Made by a program: the position numbers and the translations under genes | Notes under the pieces: model-generated | What the model was told of the DNA's origin: nothing | The model's input: only the letters and a program-made list of their open reading frames with translations | Databases searched by the model: none | Shown here: positions 50,159-59,109 of the stretch, in pieces | How the letters are laid out: each line of letters starts with the position of its first letter | Position numbering within the stretch: position 1 is the first letter of the stretch | NCBI GenBank assembly: GCA_902794155.1 | Contig: CADBGN010000003.1 | Location: 31,326 to 95,325, forward strand | Source: an uncultured Bacteroidia bacterium | GTDB lineage: Bacteria > Bacteroidota > Bacteroidia > Bacteroidales > F082 | Direction: 5' to 3' | Length of the DNA stretch: 64,000 bases

Positions 50159-51379
50159 ATGGATATACTGAATCTCATAAGGATTTCGGCGAAAGCCCTG
50201 CTGCGCAACAAGACGCGCACCGCTCTTTCCATGCTCGGTATCGTGATCGGCATTGCCGCCGTCATCGCGGTGGTCAACTTAGGCGAAGGACTGAAGCAGA
50301 GCACGGCCAACCAGCTCTCCGACATGGGCACCAACCTCATCATGGTGATGCGTGCCAACCAAAGGCGAGGTGGCGTCAGCATGGGTTCGGGCAACGTGCA
50401 GTCGCTCAAGGTCAGGGATTGTGAGTTGATAGCCAAAGGCGCCAAAAACGTTACTATGGTCAGCCCAGTGGTGAACAGCGCAGGTCAGTTGGTGAACGGC
50501 TCCAAAAACTGGTCGGGGACAGTGTATGGTGGCTCTCCGGACTATCTGGAAATCAGGAAATACGAAATTGCCACCGGCGTTAACTTCACTGAAGAAGATG
50601 TGAAAAAATACGCCAAGGTTGGCTTGATAGGCCAAACCATCGTCGAGAATCTCTTTGATGACGGTGAGGATCCCATCGGAAAGACCATCCGTGTGGGCAA
50701 TATGCCTTTCAAAGTCATCGGCACCTTGAAGGAACGTGGCGAGAACGGCATGGGCATGGACCAGGACGACCTTGTTGTGATGCCTTACAGCACCGTGCAA
50801 AAACGTATGTTGGGCGTTGATTATATTCAACAGATCGTATGTTCGGCGGCTTCCGAAAACGTGGCTGAGGCTGCGGTTGAGGAGGTAGAAAGCATCCTGC
50901 GTGTTTCGCACAAGATTCCTGAAGGCGGTACTGACGACTTCGAGGTACGCACCCAGCAGGAAATGCTGGAGATGATGTCGTCGATGACGGGCATGATCAC
51001 CACAGTGTTGGTCGCCATTGCTTTGATATCGTTGCTGGTGGGTTGCATCGGCATCATGAACATCATGTATGTCACGGTGACTGAGCGCACCAAGGAAATT
51101 GGCCTGCGCATGTCCATTGGCGCCAAGAACTCTGCCATTTTGATGCAGTTCCTTACCGAGAGTATCATCCTGAGCCTTATCGGTGGCGTGATTGGCCTTT
51201 TGCTGGGCTTGTTGCTCTCTTATGTGGTTTCATTGGCCATGTCGATGCCTTATATCGTCAATGTGCCATGGATGTTCATCTCCTTCGTATCGTGCGCCAT
51301 TTTAGGTCTCATCTCGGGATTCTTCCCGGCTTTGAAGGCCTCGCGTACCGACCCCATCAATGCTTTGAGGTACGAATAA
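50159..51379 (+). CDS. ABC transporter permease, MacB type
   Basis: 406 residues from the ATG two bases after the ATPase stop (the frame is open further upstream but that overlaps the ATPase). The first membrane segment is at about residues 20-42 (LSMLGIVIGIAAVIAVVNLG). A MacB_PCD periplasmic domain follows, then three C-terminal segments (TTVLVAIALISLLVGCIGIMN, IILSLIGGVIGLLLGLLLSYV, WMFISFVSCAILGLISGFFP). TERTKEIGLRMSIGAK is the FtsX/MacB loop. It forms the pump with the three genes upstream. Confidence 0.92.
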   Translation: MDILNLIRISAKALLRNKTRTALSMLGIVIGIAAVIAVVNLGEGLKQSTANQLSDMGTNLIMVMRANQRRGGVSMGSGNVQSLKVRDCELIAKGAKNVTMVSPVVNSAGQLVNGSKNWSGTVYGGSPDYLEIRKYEIATGVNFTEEDVKKYAKVGLIGQTIVENLFDDGEDPIGKTIRVGNMPFKVIGTLKERGENGMGMDQDDLVVMPYSTVQKRMLGVDYIQQIVCSAASENVAEAAVEEVESILRVSHKIPEGGTDDFEVRTQQEMLEMMSSMTGMITTVLVAIALISLLVGCIGIMNIMYVTVTERTKEIGLRMSIGAKNSAILMQFLTESIILSLIGGVIGLLLGLLLSYVVSLAMSMPYIVNVPWMFISFVSCAILGLISGFFPALKASRTDPINALRYE

Positions 51380-51394
51380 CAAACCATTTGTGTT

Positions 51395-52603
51395 ATGAAT
51401 AAACACACAATTAATACGGTCGACAACTACCTTTCGCTGAAAAGGATTGTTATGATGTCTCTTGCTATAACGATTGCCTATTATGCTCTGTTTGCACTGA
51501 GTCACTATTTTGGACGGCCCTCTTTTGCCAGTTCAAACGAAGAGGAAGAGGTTGAACCAGAAAAAGAGCATGTGGTTGGTCAGAACGAACTGGCATTTGG
51601 TGAGATTCAAAAACAATGGCCTGCCCTTTTTCAGGCCGATCGGTTCCAACCTGGCTATAAATTTGTAAAACCGAAATTTTCGACCATCTTGTTGTTCAAT
51701 ATCCCGTTTACCTTTTTGATGATTTTTTCAGTGTTTCTCTTCAACAGGTGGGTTATGGGCAGGACCTATAGACGGCATCGAGACGAGTTAATGCTTAATG
51801 TCATTGGCTCATTGTTGCTTGCAAGTATATTAAGTTCCATTTGTACGCTTGTGCAATTGTATATCTGGCCCTACGGGCCGGGTCCGCAACGCTCGTTGAT
51901 GGGATATATCAGCCGTGGCATGTTGGGCGACTTCATGTTGGTGGCCATCGCATTTGTGTTCAGCTATCTGCAACGTTCCCTTTATTATGAGAAGAGAATT
52001 GCGGTTGAAAACGAAACACTGCGTGCCGAAAACCTTAACTCGCGTTATGAAGCCTTGAAGAACCAACTCGACCCCCACTTTCTCTTCAATTCGTTGAACA
52101 CGTTGTGGTCGTTGATTGAGGATGATGCTGACAAGGCAGAGGACTTTATCCACCAGTTGTCGGGCGTGTTGCGCTACACCTTGCAAAACAAGGAGGTGGT
52201 GACCTTGGCTGAAGAACTGGATTGTGTGCGGTCCTATTGTCGAATGATGAAGATGCGCTATGGTGATAACCTGCTTTTTGACCATGGTATCGACCATGAC
52301 ATCTACGACCATTATTATGTCTTGCCGCTTTCCATACAAGGACTTATAGAAAATGCCATCAAGCACAATGTCATCTCATCAAAGCAACCTCTTACGGTGT
52401 ATATCCATACTGATGAAGATAATCATTTGATAATCAGTAATAAAATCCAACAAAAAATTGGTAAGGAAGAAGGAACAGGAATTGGTTTGGCTAATTTGGC
52501 GGAGCGTTATCGGATAAAATGGAACGAAAATGTGGAAATTTTCAACGATGGAAAGATTTTTAGTGTAACTTTGCCTCTTAAACAAAACGATCAAACACTA
52601 TGA
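51395..52603 (+). CDS. LytS-type sensor histidine kinase
   Basis: 402 residues. Four predicted membrane segments in the first 200 residues (IVMMSLAITIAYYALFALS, ILLFNIPFTFLMIFSVFLF, LNVIGSLLLASILSSICTL, MLGDFMLVAIAFVFSYL). The His_kinase domain has NQLDPHFLFNSLNTLWSL with phosphoacceptor His at about 230, and the ATPase part has LPLSIQGLIENAIKHNV and GTGIGLANLAERY. It pairs with the LytTR regulator next to it (4-base overlap). It lies 15 bases after the efflux permease gene, so it probably regulates that pump or other envelope genes. Confidence 0.9.
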   Translation: MNKHTINTVDNYLSLKRIVMMSLAITIAYYALFALSHYFGRPSFASSNEEEEVEPEKEHVVGQNELAFGEIQKQWPALFQADRFQPGYKFVKPKFSTILLFNIPFTFLMIFSVFLFNRWVMGRTYRRHRDELMLNVIGSLLLASILSSICTLVQLYIWPYGPGPQRSLMGYISRGMLGDFMLVAIAFVFSYLQRSLYYEKRIAVENETLRAENLNSRYEALKNQLDPHFLFNSLNTLWSLIEDDADKAEDFIHQLSGVLRYTLQNKEVVTLAEELDCVRSYCRMMKMRYGDNLLFDHGIDHDIYDHYYVLPLSIQGLIENAIKHNVISSKQPLTVYIHTDEDNHLIISNKIQQKIGKEEGTGIGLANLAERYRIKWNENVEIFNDGKIFSVTLPLKQNDQTL

Positions 52604-53358
52604 AAGCACTTATAATTGAAGACGAAGTGATGGCTGCCAAGACGCTGAAGAAGCTTCTTGTAGAAGTCAACCCGGGTATCGAAATCGTTGGCATACTTGA
52701 ATCCATCGAGGATAGTGTGGATTGGATTGCGAGCCATGCCATGCCCGACTTGATGTTTATGGACGTCCATTTGGCCGATGGCTCCTCGTTTGCCATTTTT
52801 GAGCGCGTCACCATCACCTGTCCGGTCATTTTCACCACGGCATACGACGAATATGCTCTCAAGGCCTTTGAAGTGAACAGCATTGACTATTTGCTTAAAC
52901 CTATCAGTAAGGAAGCCTTGGAACGTGCCTTGAACAAATATCATGCATTGGTGGAGAAGCCTGTTGGCAATAGTCAGATTGAAGCGCTCTTGACCCAATT
53001 GAGTGAGAAAAAGAAATATAGGAATTATTTCCTTCTGCCCGAGCGTGACAAATTCATACCGCTTCCGGTCAGTAATATCGTTTACATATATATTGATGCC
53101 AAGACACTGAAGATTGTGACCACGGACGGTAAGACTTTCTATATGAACCACACTTTGGACGACGTGATGAGTGAGCTTGATCCACACGAATTCTTCCGTG
53201 CCAACCGTCAGTTTGTCGTCTCGCGTCAGTCTATCAAGGATGTGTCGGTATGGTTTGGCAACAAGTTGGCCATTAATTTGAATGTCGAAACGCCCGAAAA
53301 AATCATTGTCAGCAAGGCGCGCGTGGCAGAGTTTAAGGTTTGGTTTACAAAACAATAA
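52600..53358 (+). CDS. LytTR response regulator
   Basis: 252 residues. The receiver domain has IIEDEV at the N terminus and the phosphoacceptor Asp55 in LMFMDVHLADG; TTAYDEYALKAFEVNSIDYLLKP completes it. The LytTR DNA-binding domain spans about residues 150-250 (DKFIPLPVSNIVYIYIDAKTL, FFRANRQFVVSRQSI). It should bind direct repeats upstream of target promoters when phosphorylated by the kinase encoded upstream. No terminator was seen directly after it. Confidence 0.93.
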   Translation: MKALIIEDEVMAAKTLKKLLVEVNPGIEIVGILESIEDSVDWIASHAMPDLMFMDVHLADGSSFAIFERVTITCPVIFTTAYDEYALKAFEVNSIDYLLKPISKEALERALNKYHALVEKPVGNSQIEALLTQLSEKKKYRNYFLLPERDKFIPLPVSNIVYIYIDAKTLKIVTTDGKTFYMNHTLDDVMSELDPHEFFRANRQFVVSRQSIKDVSVWFGNKLAINLNVETPEKIIVSKARVAEFKVWFTKQ

Positions 53359-53432
53359 GTTGGTTTTCAACTATTTGTGGTAAATAGTGATTTTTTTTGA
53401 AGAAAAATCATTGTGGGAACGAAAAAAGGTTG

Positions 53433-53440
53433 TATTTTTG
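53433..53440 (+). promoter_or_regulatory. -7 promoter element of tRNA-Lys
   Basis: TATTTTTG with TTGTGG at 53411 in the -33 position; 15 bases before the tRNA. Confidence 0.7.
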
Positions 53441-53455
53441 CACCCACAAAACGAT

Positions 53456-53528
53456 GCTTCCGTAGCTCAGTTGGTAGAGCACCTGACTCTTAATCAGGGT
53501 GTCCAGGGTTCGACCCCCTGCGGGAGTA
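53456..53528 (+). tRNA. tRNA-Lys (CTT)
   Basis: Complete cloverleaf: acceptor GCTTCCG/CGGGAGT with two G-T pairs, D-arm GCTCAGTTGGTAGAGC, anticodon stem CCTGA/TCAGG with loop CTCTTAA (anticodon CTT), and T-arm GGGTTCGACCC. Discriminator A, CCA not encoded, length 73. Confidence 0.96.
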
Positions 53529-53540
53529 CTTCAAACAAGC

Positions 53541-53576
53541 AAACCCTAATTGATGGTCAGTCAGTTAGGGTTTTTT
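53541..53576 (+). terminator. rho-independent terminator of tRNA-Lys
   Basis: AAACCCTAA and TTAGGGTTTTTT with a 15-base loop, 12 bases after the tRNA. Confidence 0.82.
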
Positions 53577-53604
53577 CATGTCTATTTTTGGCGTGTTTTT
53601 GGCC

Positions 53605-53892
53605 TCATTGTAGCTTAAACCCGCATTCACAGCAGAATTTCGAATCTCCAATGATGGCATTGCCGCATTGTGGACACACCGGCCCATCTGACGGAGCCTG
53701 GTCTTTTGTTTCTTCGACCTCCTGGGGTGATGGAGTGTCTGTTTGATTTGTTTCTCCATATTCTTGGGGCAATATGAAGGCGCCTCTAGGGTTTTGTCTG
53801 TTGCTTAACACATAAACATCAGGACTTTTGGCATAGATCCCATACAAATCCATTCCGGTGGATTCTTCCATTTTGGTTTCTTCTTTTTCCAT
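53605..53892 (-). CDS. small zinc-ribbon protein
   Basis: 95 residues. The C terminus holds a zinc ribbon, CPQCGNAIIGDSKFCCECGF, with two CxxC pairs. The rest is acidic and Pro/Thr-rich, so probably disordered, preceded by MDLYGIYAKSPDVYVLSN. No enzymatic motif. It lies 8 bases after apbE in the same direction and so is probably the last gene of the ftsB-DUF5686-apbE transcript. Role unknown. Confidence 0.7.
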   Translation of the reverse strand: MEKEETKMEESTGMDLYGIYAKSPDVYVLSNRQNPRGAFILPQEYGETNQTDTPSPQEVEETKDQAPSDGPVCPQCGNAIIGDSKFCCECGFKLQ

Positions 53893-53900
53893 ATTGATTT

Positions 53901-54887
53901 TTAATCTATAACGCTAAACCCTTCTGTGGCATAGGTCTCCAATTCGTTTTTCTCGTTAACGTAGATGTAATACGCTTCCACACCGTCCATGCTCTCAATG
54001 AGTGGCAGCGACTTCTCCAAGCCCATCACCATGCAGATGGAAGCCAAGGCGTCGGCCCAGACGGAGTTTTCGGCCAATACAGTCACACTGAGCAGCTGAT
54101 GCTCGACGGGATAACCCGTGTTCGGGTCGATGCAATGGGAATAGCGTTTGCCGTTGCGCTCCACGTATTTGCGGGTGCTGCCCGAGGTGACCAAGCCCTT
54201 GTCGCGCAAAGCAACACGGGTTTGCACCACCTGCTCCGAGTCCCAGTTTTCGGCAGGCTTCTCGATGCCCACAATCCATGACTGGCCGTTGGGCTTGCAT
54301 CCCTTAGCCATGATCTCACCACCCGTGTCAACCAAATAGTTTTTGATACCGCGGCTATCCAAAAATGATGCAATCAGGTCGGAGGTGTAGCCTTGCGCAA
54401 TGGCGTTGAAATCCAAGGTCATGGCAGGATTGGCTTTAATGACTTTTCCGTTCTCGATGCGTATATTGCGGTAGTCGACCAATTGCTTTAGGCTGTCGAT
54501 GAGTTGGGGCGTGATGCTGTCGCCATGTTTGTAGCTAAAGCCCCAAGCGGCCACGATGGGCGAGATGGTGGGGTCGAAATAGCCGTCGGACAGTCGTGCC
54601 GCCTCTTGGGCGATATTGAAGTTATCGATAAAGATGGCATCGAGCGTGACCTCCTCGTTACGGTTGACCTTGGAGATGACAGAGGTGTCGACCCACAGGT
54701 TGACCGAAACGTCCACAGCATGGAAGATGGAGTCGATTTCGCGCTGGAAGTTGCGGCCCAACGAATCATAATAAGTGACAGCATAGTAGGAGCCTTGCGC
54801 TTGGCCTTGGAGCACCATCTTTTTAGGCTGTTTTCCACATGACGCAAGAACCGTCAGCCCTATCATCAATAAAAGTATCTTCTTCAT
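53901..54887 (-). CDS. apbE: FAD:protein FMN transferase (ApbE)
   Basis: 328 residues. Lipobox LASC gives lipidation at Cys17. ApbE blocks: GSYYAVTYY at the start, SDGYFDPTISPIVAAWGF, LDFNAIAQGYTSDLIASFL and YLVDTGGEIMAKG for flavin binding, and SHCIDPNTGYPV and SVWADALASICMVMG for Mg. It attaches FMN covalently to Thr in RnfG/NqrC-type subunits of the respiratory membrane complex. It is encoded between the DUF5686 and the zinc-ribbon genes. Confidence 0.94.
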   Translation of the reverse strand: MKKILLLMIGLTVLASCGKQPKKMVLQGQAQGSYYAVTYYDSLGRNFQREIDSIFHAVDVSVNLWVDTSVISKVNRNEEVTLDAIFIDNFNIAQEAARLSDGYFDPTISPIVAAWGFSYKHGDSITPQLIDSLKQLVDYRNIRIENGKVIKANPAMTLDFNAIAQGYTSDLIASFLDSRGIKNYLVDTGGEIMAKGCKPNGQSWIVGIEKPAENWDSEQVVQTRVALRDKGLVTSGSTRKYVERNGKRYSHCIDPNTGYPVEHQLLSVTVLAENSVWADALASICMVMGLEKSLPLIESMDGVEAYYIYVNEKNELETYATEGFSVID

Positions 54888-54903
54888 AACTCTAAGCTAT
54901 AAA

Positions 54904-57369
54904 CTAAAAACCGATCGAAGCACTGTATTTCCATGCAAAGTTATCCCATACATTGGGCAGGCTATAGGGTCCGTAACGATAGAACACGCCTAAACCCAAC
55001 TTGGCCATGGGGTTGGCCAGAAGTCCGTCGATGACGATGCCGCTCTCAAAGTAACCCTTTTCCATGGTTTTGAAATTCTTGTCGGGACAGGCCTCGGCGC
55101 GACGCATGTCGCCCCAGCCGATGTTGGTGACGATCGAGAGCTCTGGCTTGAACACAGGTGAGTTGGTCTTCCAAAGCATACCGCTGAAGTTATGGCTCAG
55201 ATAGAGGGCAACGAAGCGGTCGCAGAAGAACTCATCCAGGCGTATCGTGCTGAAACTCCCCGAGGAGTACATGCCGAAGCGCTCGTAGGTGCCCAAGATG
55301 TTGAACGTCTCCATGACAGGACAGGTCTCGGTAGCATAACCGGCTTGCAAAAGGACCTTGGCGACACCGAGATAGGGGGTGTAGAAATTCTTCGACGCCT
55401 CAAACTTGAAACGGTCGTATTCATACTCGCCACCCAACACGTTGGGGAAGGCATGTTGGTAAGACACCCAAACGATGGGGTAGAGCGTGCCCAAGGAGCG
55501 GATGCCTTGTGGGGTGCTGAGGAACTTCTCTTTATAGGCAAATCTGAGTTTAAGCTCTGCGACGGTGAAGCGGCCTTCAGTCGGTGCTTCGGAAGGGTTG
55601 AGGTAGAATTGTTCTGTATAGTGTTTGCGGCTCCTGCTGAGGTTGAGAAAAGCCTTGAAGTGTTGGGCAAATCGGGTTGAAAAGGTGATGTCGAAGCGGT
55701 CTCTGCGAGTGCGGATGTTTTCGTAGAAGGTGTATTTGTAGTTGTCGGTGGAGAGGATGGAGCCATTGTCCCGTTCCAGCATGCCGCCAAATTCACCCAT
55801 AGGTTCCGACCTGTGGCTGTATTGGAAGGCAAGTTCCATCTGGCGCTGACGGTTGAGTTTCAGCTTCATGCCACCACCGTAGTCCCAGCTTTTGATGCGT
55901 GTCCAATAGCCGAATGAGCCATTGATGCTGAACCAGCGTGAGAGTCGGTCGTTAGTGTTGCCTCCTAAACCCAGATACACACCTCTGGTACTTGAAATGT
56001 TGATGATATGGTCGAGGTCAAGGTTGAAGTATCCGAAGGGAAGGGCGGATTCGGTCATCAACTTTTCAGTCATGCCAAGGACGCGGTCGAAGATGTCGGT
56101 GCCCTGAGTGAGGGAGTCGACTAGGATGTAGGTGGCTTTCACCCGTTCCGTCAGCGAGTCGATGCGGTGCGCGTCCCAAAAAGTCTCATCGCGGAAAGCA
56201 GCGTCGGGGTCTACTTTGACTTCGATGTCGGAGAATTGTCGTTTGCTGATGTCAGGATTGATTTCAATGTCGTTCAAATAGCTCTTTCCGATGGCAGCCA
56301 TAGGGAAGGAGGCATCGTCCATGCTGACCACCATGCTAGGGAATATCAGGTTGAGGTTCAGTTGCTTAGGAAACCATTGTCCTTCCACTTTTTGGTACAG
56401 CTGTTGGATGTCGGCCTTGAAGAGCCCGTCTTGTACGTCGGGGGAGGCTTTCACGCTTTGTAAGGCCCAGCCGTCGCTGTTGACGGTCATCGTGCCACGA
56501 AGACCATTGAAAGAGCTGCCGCGCATAGGGTGAAACGAAATCACATAGAGCGAGTCGCCTTGCCCGATGGGGTTGACCGATTCCAAAGTGAAGAAATAGC
56601 GTGTCTTGCTCCCGCGGCTGATGGGGTTGACGTAGTCGGTGCCTGTGATGCTGACGGTTTCGTCGTAGAAACTGACGCTTTGCATGCTGCTGACCATATA
56701 CATGAAAGTGGGTTCTTTCATGCCTGCAATCTTGGTGCCCAGCACGTGTTGCAGCTTGCGGTCGGGCGCCATGAACATCACTTCCGAGGCCGTCTCCATC
56801 ACCATCAGGTCGCTCTTCTTCATGATGCTGTCGAAGTAGTGCAGGTCGGCCATCTGCATGGCCGTGTCGTTGGCCACGGCCTGGCCGAAGCTACTGCTGT
56901 CGACGGTGATGACCATCTTGTCGTAGATGTGGTAGCTATAAGAATCGAGTGAGTTGGGATTGTTGGCCTTGCGATGGGCCATCAGGCTGTCGATGATGCG
57001 GTGGGCGGGGTTTTCGCCGGCTTCGACGGTGACTTCGCCCAATTCAAAAGTCTTGGGTGTGAGTGCGACATTGCACTTGTTTTGGCTGTCTTGCAAGTTG
57101 ATGTCTTTGGGCTCGTAGCCGATGGATGAGAACTTCACCTTCGTGATGGGCTCGTTGGCTGTGATGCTATATCGACCGTCGATGTCGCTGATGACGCCTT
57201 GTTGCCCGTCGTTGATGACCACGTTGACGAAGGCAAGGGGCTGACGGTTGCGTTCGTCGGTGATTTTGCCGCTCAAAGTATGCGATTGGCCGAAAAGTGT
57301 TTCGGCTGAGAAGAGGATAATAGCGAGGAGAAGGAGAGGAAGGACCCTTATGCAGAAGGAAGGCTTCAT
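54904..57369 (-). CDS. DUF5686/carboxypeptidase-regulatory-like outer-membrane protein
   Basis: 821 residues. A signal peptide ends about residue 27 (ETLFGQ). A CarboxypepD_reg-like domain follows at about 30-115 (LSGKITDERNRQPLAFVNVV, GRYSITAN), then the DUF5686 region and a C-terminal outer-membrane barrel. The barrel ends in FAWKYSASIGF with a terminal aromatic. It is a common Bacteroidota outer-membrane protein of unknown function, without a plug domain of TonB receptors. The start overlaps the ftsB-like gene by 4 bases. Confidence 0.85.
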   Translation of the reverse strand: MKPSFCIRVLPLLLLAIILFSAETLFGQSHTLSGKITDERNRQPLAFVNVVINDGQQGVISDIDGRYSITANEPITKVKFSSIGYEPKDINLQDSQNKCNVALTPKTFELGEVTVEAGENPAHRIIDSLMAHRKANNPNSLDSYSYHIYDKMVITVDSSSFGQAVANDTAMQMADLHYFDSIMKKSDLMVMETASEVMFMAPDRKLQHVLGTKIAGMKEPTFMYMVSSMQSVSFYDETVSITGTDYVNPISRGSKTRYFFTLESVNPIGQGDSLYVISFHPMRGSSFNGLRGTMTVNSDGWALQSVKASPDVQDGLFKADIQQLYQKVEGQWFPKQLNLNLIFPSMVVSMDDASFPMAAIGKSYLNDIEINPDISKRQFSDIEVKVDPDAAFRDETFWDAHRIDSLTERVKATYILVDSLTQGTDIFDRVLGMTEKLMTESALPFGYFNLDLDHIINISSTRGVYLGLGGNTNDRLSRWFSINGSFGYWTRIKSWDYGGGMKLKLNRQRQMELAFQYSHRSEPMGEFGGMLERDNGSILSTDNYKYTFYENIRTRRDRFDITFSTRFAQHFKAFLNLSRSRKHYTEQFYLNPSEAPTEGRFTVAELKLRFAYKEKFLSTPQGIRSLGTLYPIVWVSYQHAFPNVLGGEYEYDRFKFEASKNFYTPYLGVAKVLLQAGYATETCPVMETFNILGTYERFGMYSSGSFSTIRLDEFFCDRFVALYLSHNFSGMLWKTNSPVFKPELSIVTNIGWGDMRRAEACPDKNFKTMEKGYFESGIVIDGLLANPMAKLGLGVFYRYGPYSLPNVWDNFAWKYSASIGF

Positions 57370-57662
57370 TCTTTTGTCTCAATTAGATAGATGACTTCGT
57401 TGTCGCGCTTCATCAAATACTGCTCGCGGGCCACTTTTTCCATGGTGGTAGTGTCGGTTTGCAAGGCCTCAAGATAAGCCTTGCTTTCTGGGACTAGCTT
57501 TTCGTAGTATTCGATCTGCTGTTTCTTGTCTTTCAACGAACGGCTCAGTTTGAATTGGTCGAAGAGGTTGAACTGGTCGATGAAGAGGATGACGATCAGA
57601 AACAGCAATGTGGCGTACACGTAGCGGTTGTTGAGTTTTCGTATGACTTCCCTAAAGGTCAT
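57366..57662 (-). CDS. FtsB/DivIC-like septum formation protein
   Basis: 98 residues from the ATG of MTFREVIRKL. The frame upstream opens with TTG inside the -7 element, so that start was rejected. One membrane helix (RYVYATLLFLIVILFID) precedes a coiled coil (LSRSLKDKKQQIEYYEKL) and the tail AREQYLMKRDNEVIYLIE typical of DivIC/FtsB. It would join the divisome with FtsL and FtsQ. It is the first gene of the operon that continues with DUF5686, apbE and the zinc-ribbon gene. Confidence 0.85.
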   Translation of the reverse strand: MTFREVIRKLNNRYVYATLLFLIVILFIDQFNLFDQFKLSRSLKDKKQQIEYYEKLVPESKAYLEALQTDTTTMEKVAREQYLMKRDNEVIYLIETKE

Positions 57663-57686
57663 AAGGTCTTTGTGTTTTTCAGTGTG

Positions 57687-57694
57687 CAAAGGTA
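57687..57694 (-). promoter_or_regulatory. -7 promoter element
   Basis: TACCTTTG on the minus strand, 25 bases before the ftsB-like start. Confidence 0.65.
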
Positions 57695-57727
57695 ATATAT
57701 TTCGATAAATGCGATGAGCTTTTTTCT

Positions 57728-57735
57728 TATTTTTG
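57728..57735 (+). promoter_or_regulatory. -7 promoter element
   Basis: TATTTTTG, about 50 bases before ridA, divergent from the ftsB-like gene promoter. Confidence 0.65.
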
Positions 57736-57786
57736 CGCTCACAAATCCAATAAAGTTATCAACAATAATTCAAAACCCCTTTAATC

Positions 57787-58161
57787 ATGAAAAAAGCTAT
57801 CGCAACGACAAAGGCTCCCGGAGCCATTGGTCCTTACAGTCAGGCTGTTGAAGCCAACGGAATGGTGTTTATCTCGGGTCAGCTGCCCATCAATCCTGCC
57901 ACTGGTGAGATGCCTGAAGGCGTCACCGCCCAGACCGAGCAGAGCATGAAGAACCTTGAGGCCATCCTCAACGAGGCAGGCTGCACCTTCGACAATGTGG
58001 TGAAGTCGACTTGCTATTTGGCCGATATGAGTTATTTTGGTGAGATGAACGCCGTGTATGCCAAGTATTTCACGGGCGACTGCCCTGCTCGCGCCGCTTT
58101 CGCCGTGAAAGAGCTGCCCAAGAAGGCTTTGGTCGAAATCGAAATGATTGCCGCAAAATGA
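57787..58161 (+). CDS. ridA: RidA family enamine/imine deaminase
   Basis: 124 residues, normal length. Family blocks are KAPGAIGPYSQAVEANGMVF, ISGQLPINPATGEMP, NLEAILNEAGCTFDNVVKST and the catalytic Arg in CPARAAFAVKELPKKALVEIE. It hydrolyses reactive 2-aminoacrylate-type imines made by PLP enzymes. Its stop overlaps the dehydrogenase start by 4 bases. Confidence 0.95.
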   Translation: MKKAIATTKAPGAIGPYSQAVEANGMVFISGQLPINPATGEMPEGVTAQTEQSMKNLEAILNEAGCTFDNVVKSTCYLADMSYFGEMNAVYAKYFTGDCPARAAFAVKELPKKALVEIEMIAAK

Positions 58162-59084
58162 AAATCGTCTTTTTAGAGCCATTAGGCCTGAAGGTCGCTC
58201 AGATTGAAGCGGCCTGCGAAGGCCTGAAAAAAGCAGGCCATGAGGTCGTCATCTATCCCGACCGCAATGAGAATCCCGATGAGTTGAAACGTCGCGCTGA
58301 GGGCGCGGAGGTCGTCATCGAGAGCAACATTCCGTTGCGCAAGGATTTTTTGGATGCTTGCCCCAACTTGAAGATGCTCTCCATCGCCTTCACTGGCCTG
58401 GACCACATCGACATGGAAGAATGCCAAAAGCGTGGCATCATCGTGAAGAACGCTGCGGGCTACAGCACCGAGGCAGTGGCTGAACTGGCCATCGCCATGA
58501 TGGTTGACGTGTATCGTAAAGTGCTCGAAAACGATGCGATTACGCGTCAATGTCAACGGAAAGGCATCATGCCTGGACGTGAAATCGGTGGCAAGACCAT
58601 CGGTATCATCGGCATGGGCAACATCGGGCAGCGTGTGGCTAAGTTGGCCAATGCTTTTGGTTGCAAGGTGTTGGCTTGGAACCGCACGCCCAAACAAGTT
58701 GAGGGAGTCACTTTCGTAGACAAGGAGACTTTGTTGAGGGAATCTGACATCGTCACTTTACACATCGCTTTGAACGCCGACACCCGCGATTTCATCACCG
58801 AGAAGGAATTCGCCTTGATGAAGCCAAGTGCTATATTGATCAATACCGCACGTGGTCCCGTCGTCAATGAAATGGCTTTGGCCGATGCCTTGAAACAAGG
58901 AAAAATCGCTGGCGCGGCTACGGATGTCTACGGCACTGAGCCTCCTTTGAAACCTGAGAATCCTCTGTTTGGCGCTCCCAATCTCGTCATGTTGCCGCAT
59001 ATCGGCTTTGCCACCGAGGAGGCTTTTGTCCTCCGGCTGGGCATCGTGGTCGAGAATGTGATGCGGTGGATAAACAAAGAATGA
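58158..59084 (+). CDS. D-isomer-specific 2-hydroxyacid dehydrogenase
   Basis: 308 residues. The NAD-binding fold is IGIIGMGNIGQRVAKLANAF (GxGxxG at about 152-157). The catalytic trio appears as Arg in HIALNADTRDFI or the following NTARGPVVNE, Glu in the YGTEPPLKPENPL loop, and His in MLPHIGFATEEAF. Substrate cannot be read; related enzymes act on phosphoglycerate, glycerate or lactate. It overlaps ridA, so the two may serve in the same amino-acid breakdown route. Confidence 0.88.
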   Translation: MKIVFLEPLGLKVAQIEAACEGLKKAGHEVVIYPDRNENPDELKRRAEGAEVVIESNIPLRKDFLDACPNLKMLSIAFTGLDHIDMEECQKRGIIVKNAAGYSTEAVAELAIAMMVDVYRKVLENDAITRQCQRKGIMPGREIGGKTIGIIGMGNIGQRVAKLANAFGCKVLAWNRTPKQVEGVTFVDKETLLRESDIVTLHIALNADTRDFITEKEFALMKPSAILINTARGPVVNEMALADALKQGKIAGAATDVYGTEPPLKPENPLFGAPNLVMLPHIGFATEEAFVLRLGIVVENVMRWINKE

Positions 59085-59109
59085 CGCAATTGCGTCATTC
59101 TTCGTTTTT
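59077..59109. terminator. bidirectional terminator, 26-bp perfect palindrome
   Basis: AAGAATGACGCAA and its exact complement, then CGTTTTT. It contains the stop codon of the dehydrogenase and lies at the end of the converging SPOR-like gene. Confidence 0.85.

Noticed and set aside
53387-53746. 119-codon plus-strand reading frame
   Set aside because: It runs through the tRNA-Lys gene and its terminator and reads backwards through the zinc-ribbon gene; the peptide is the familiar false translation of a tRNA.
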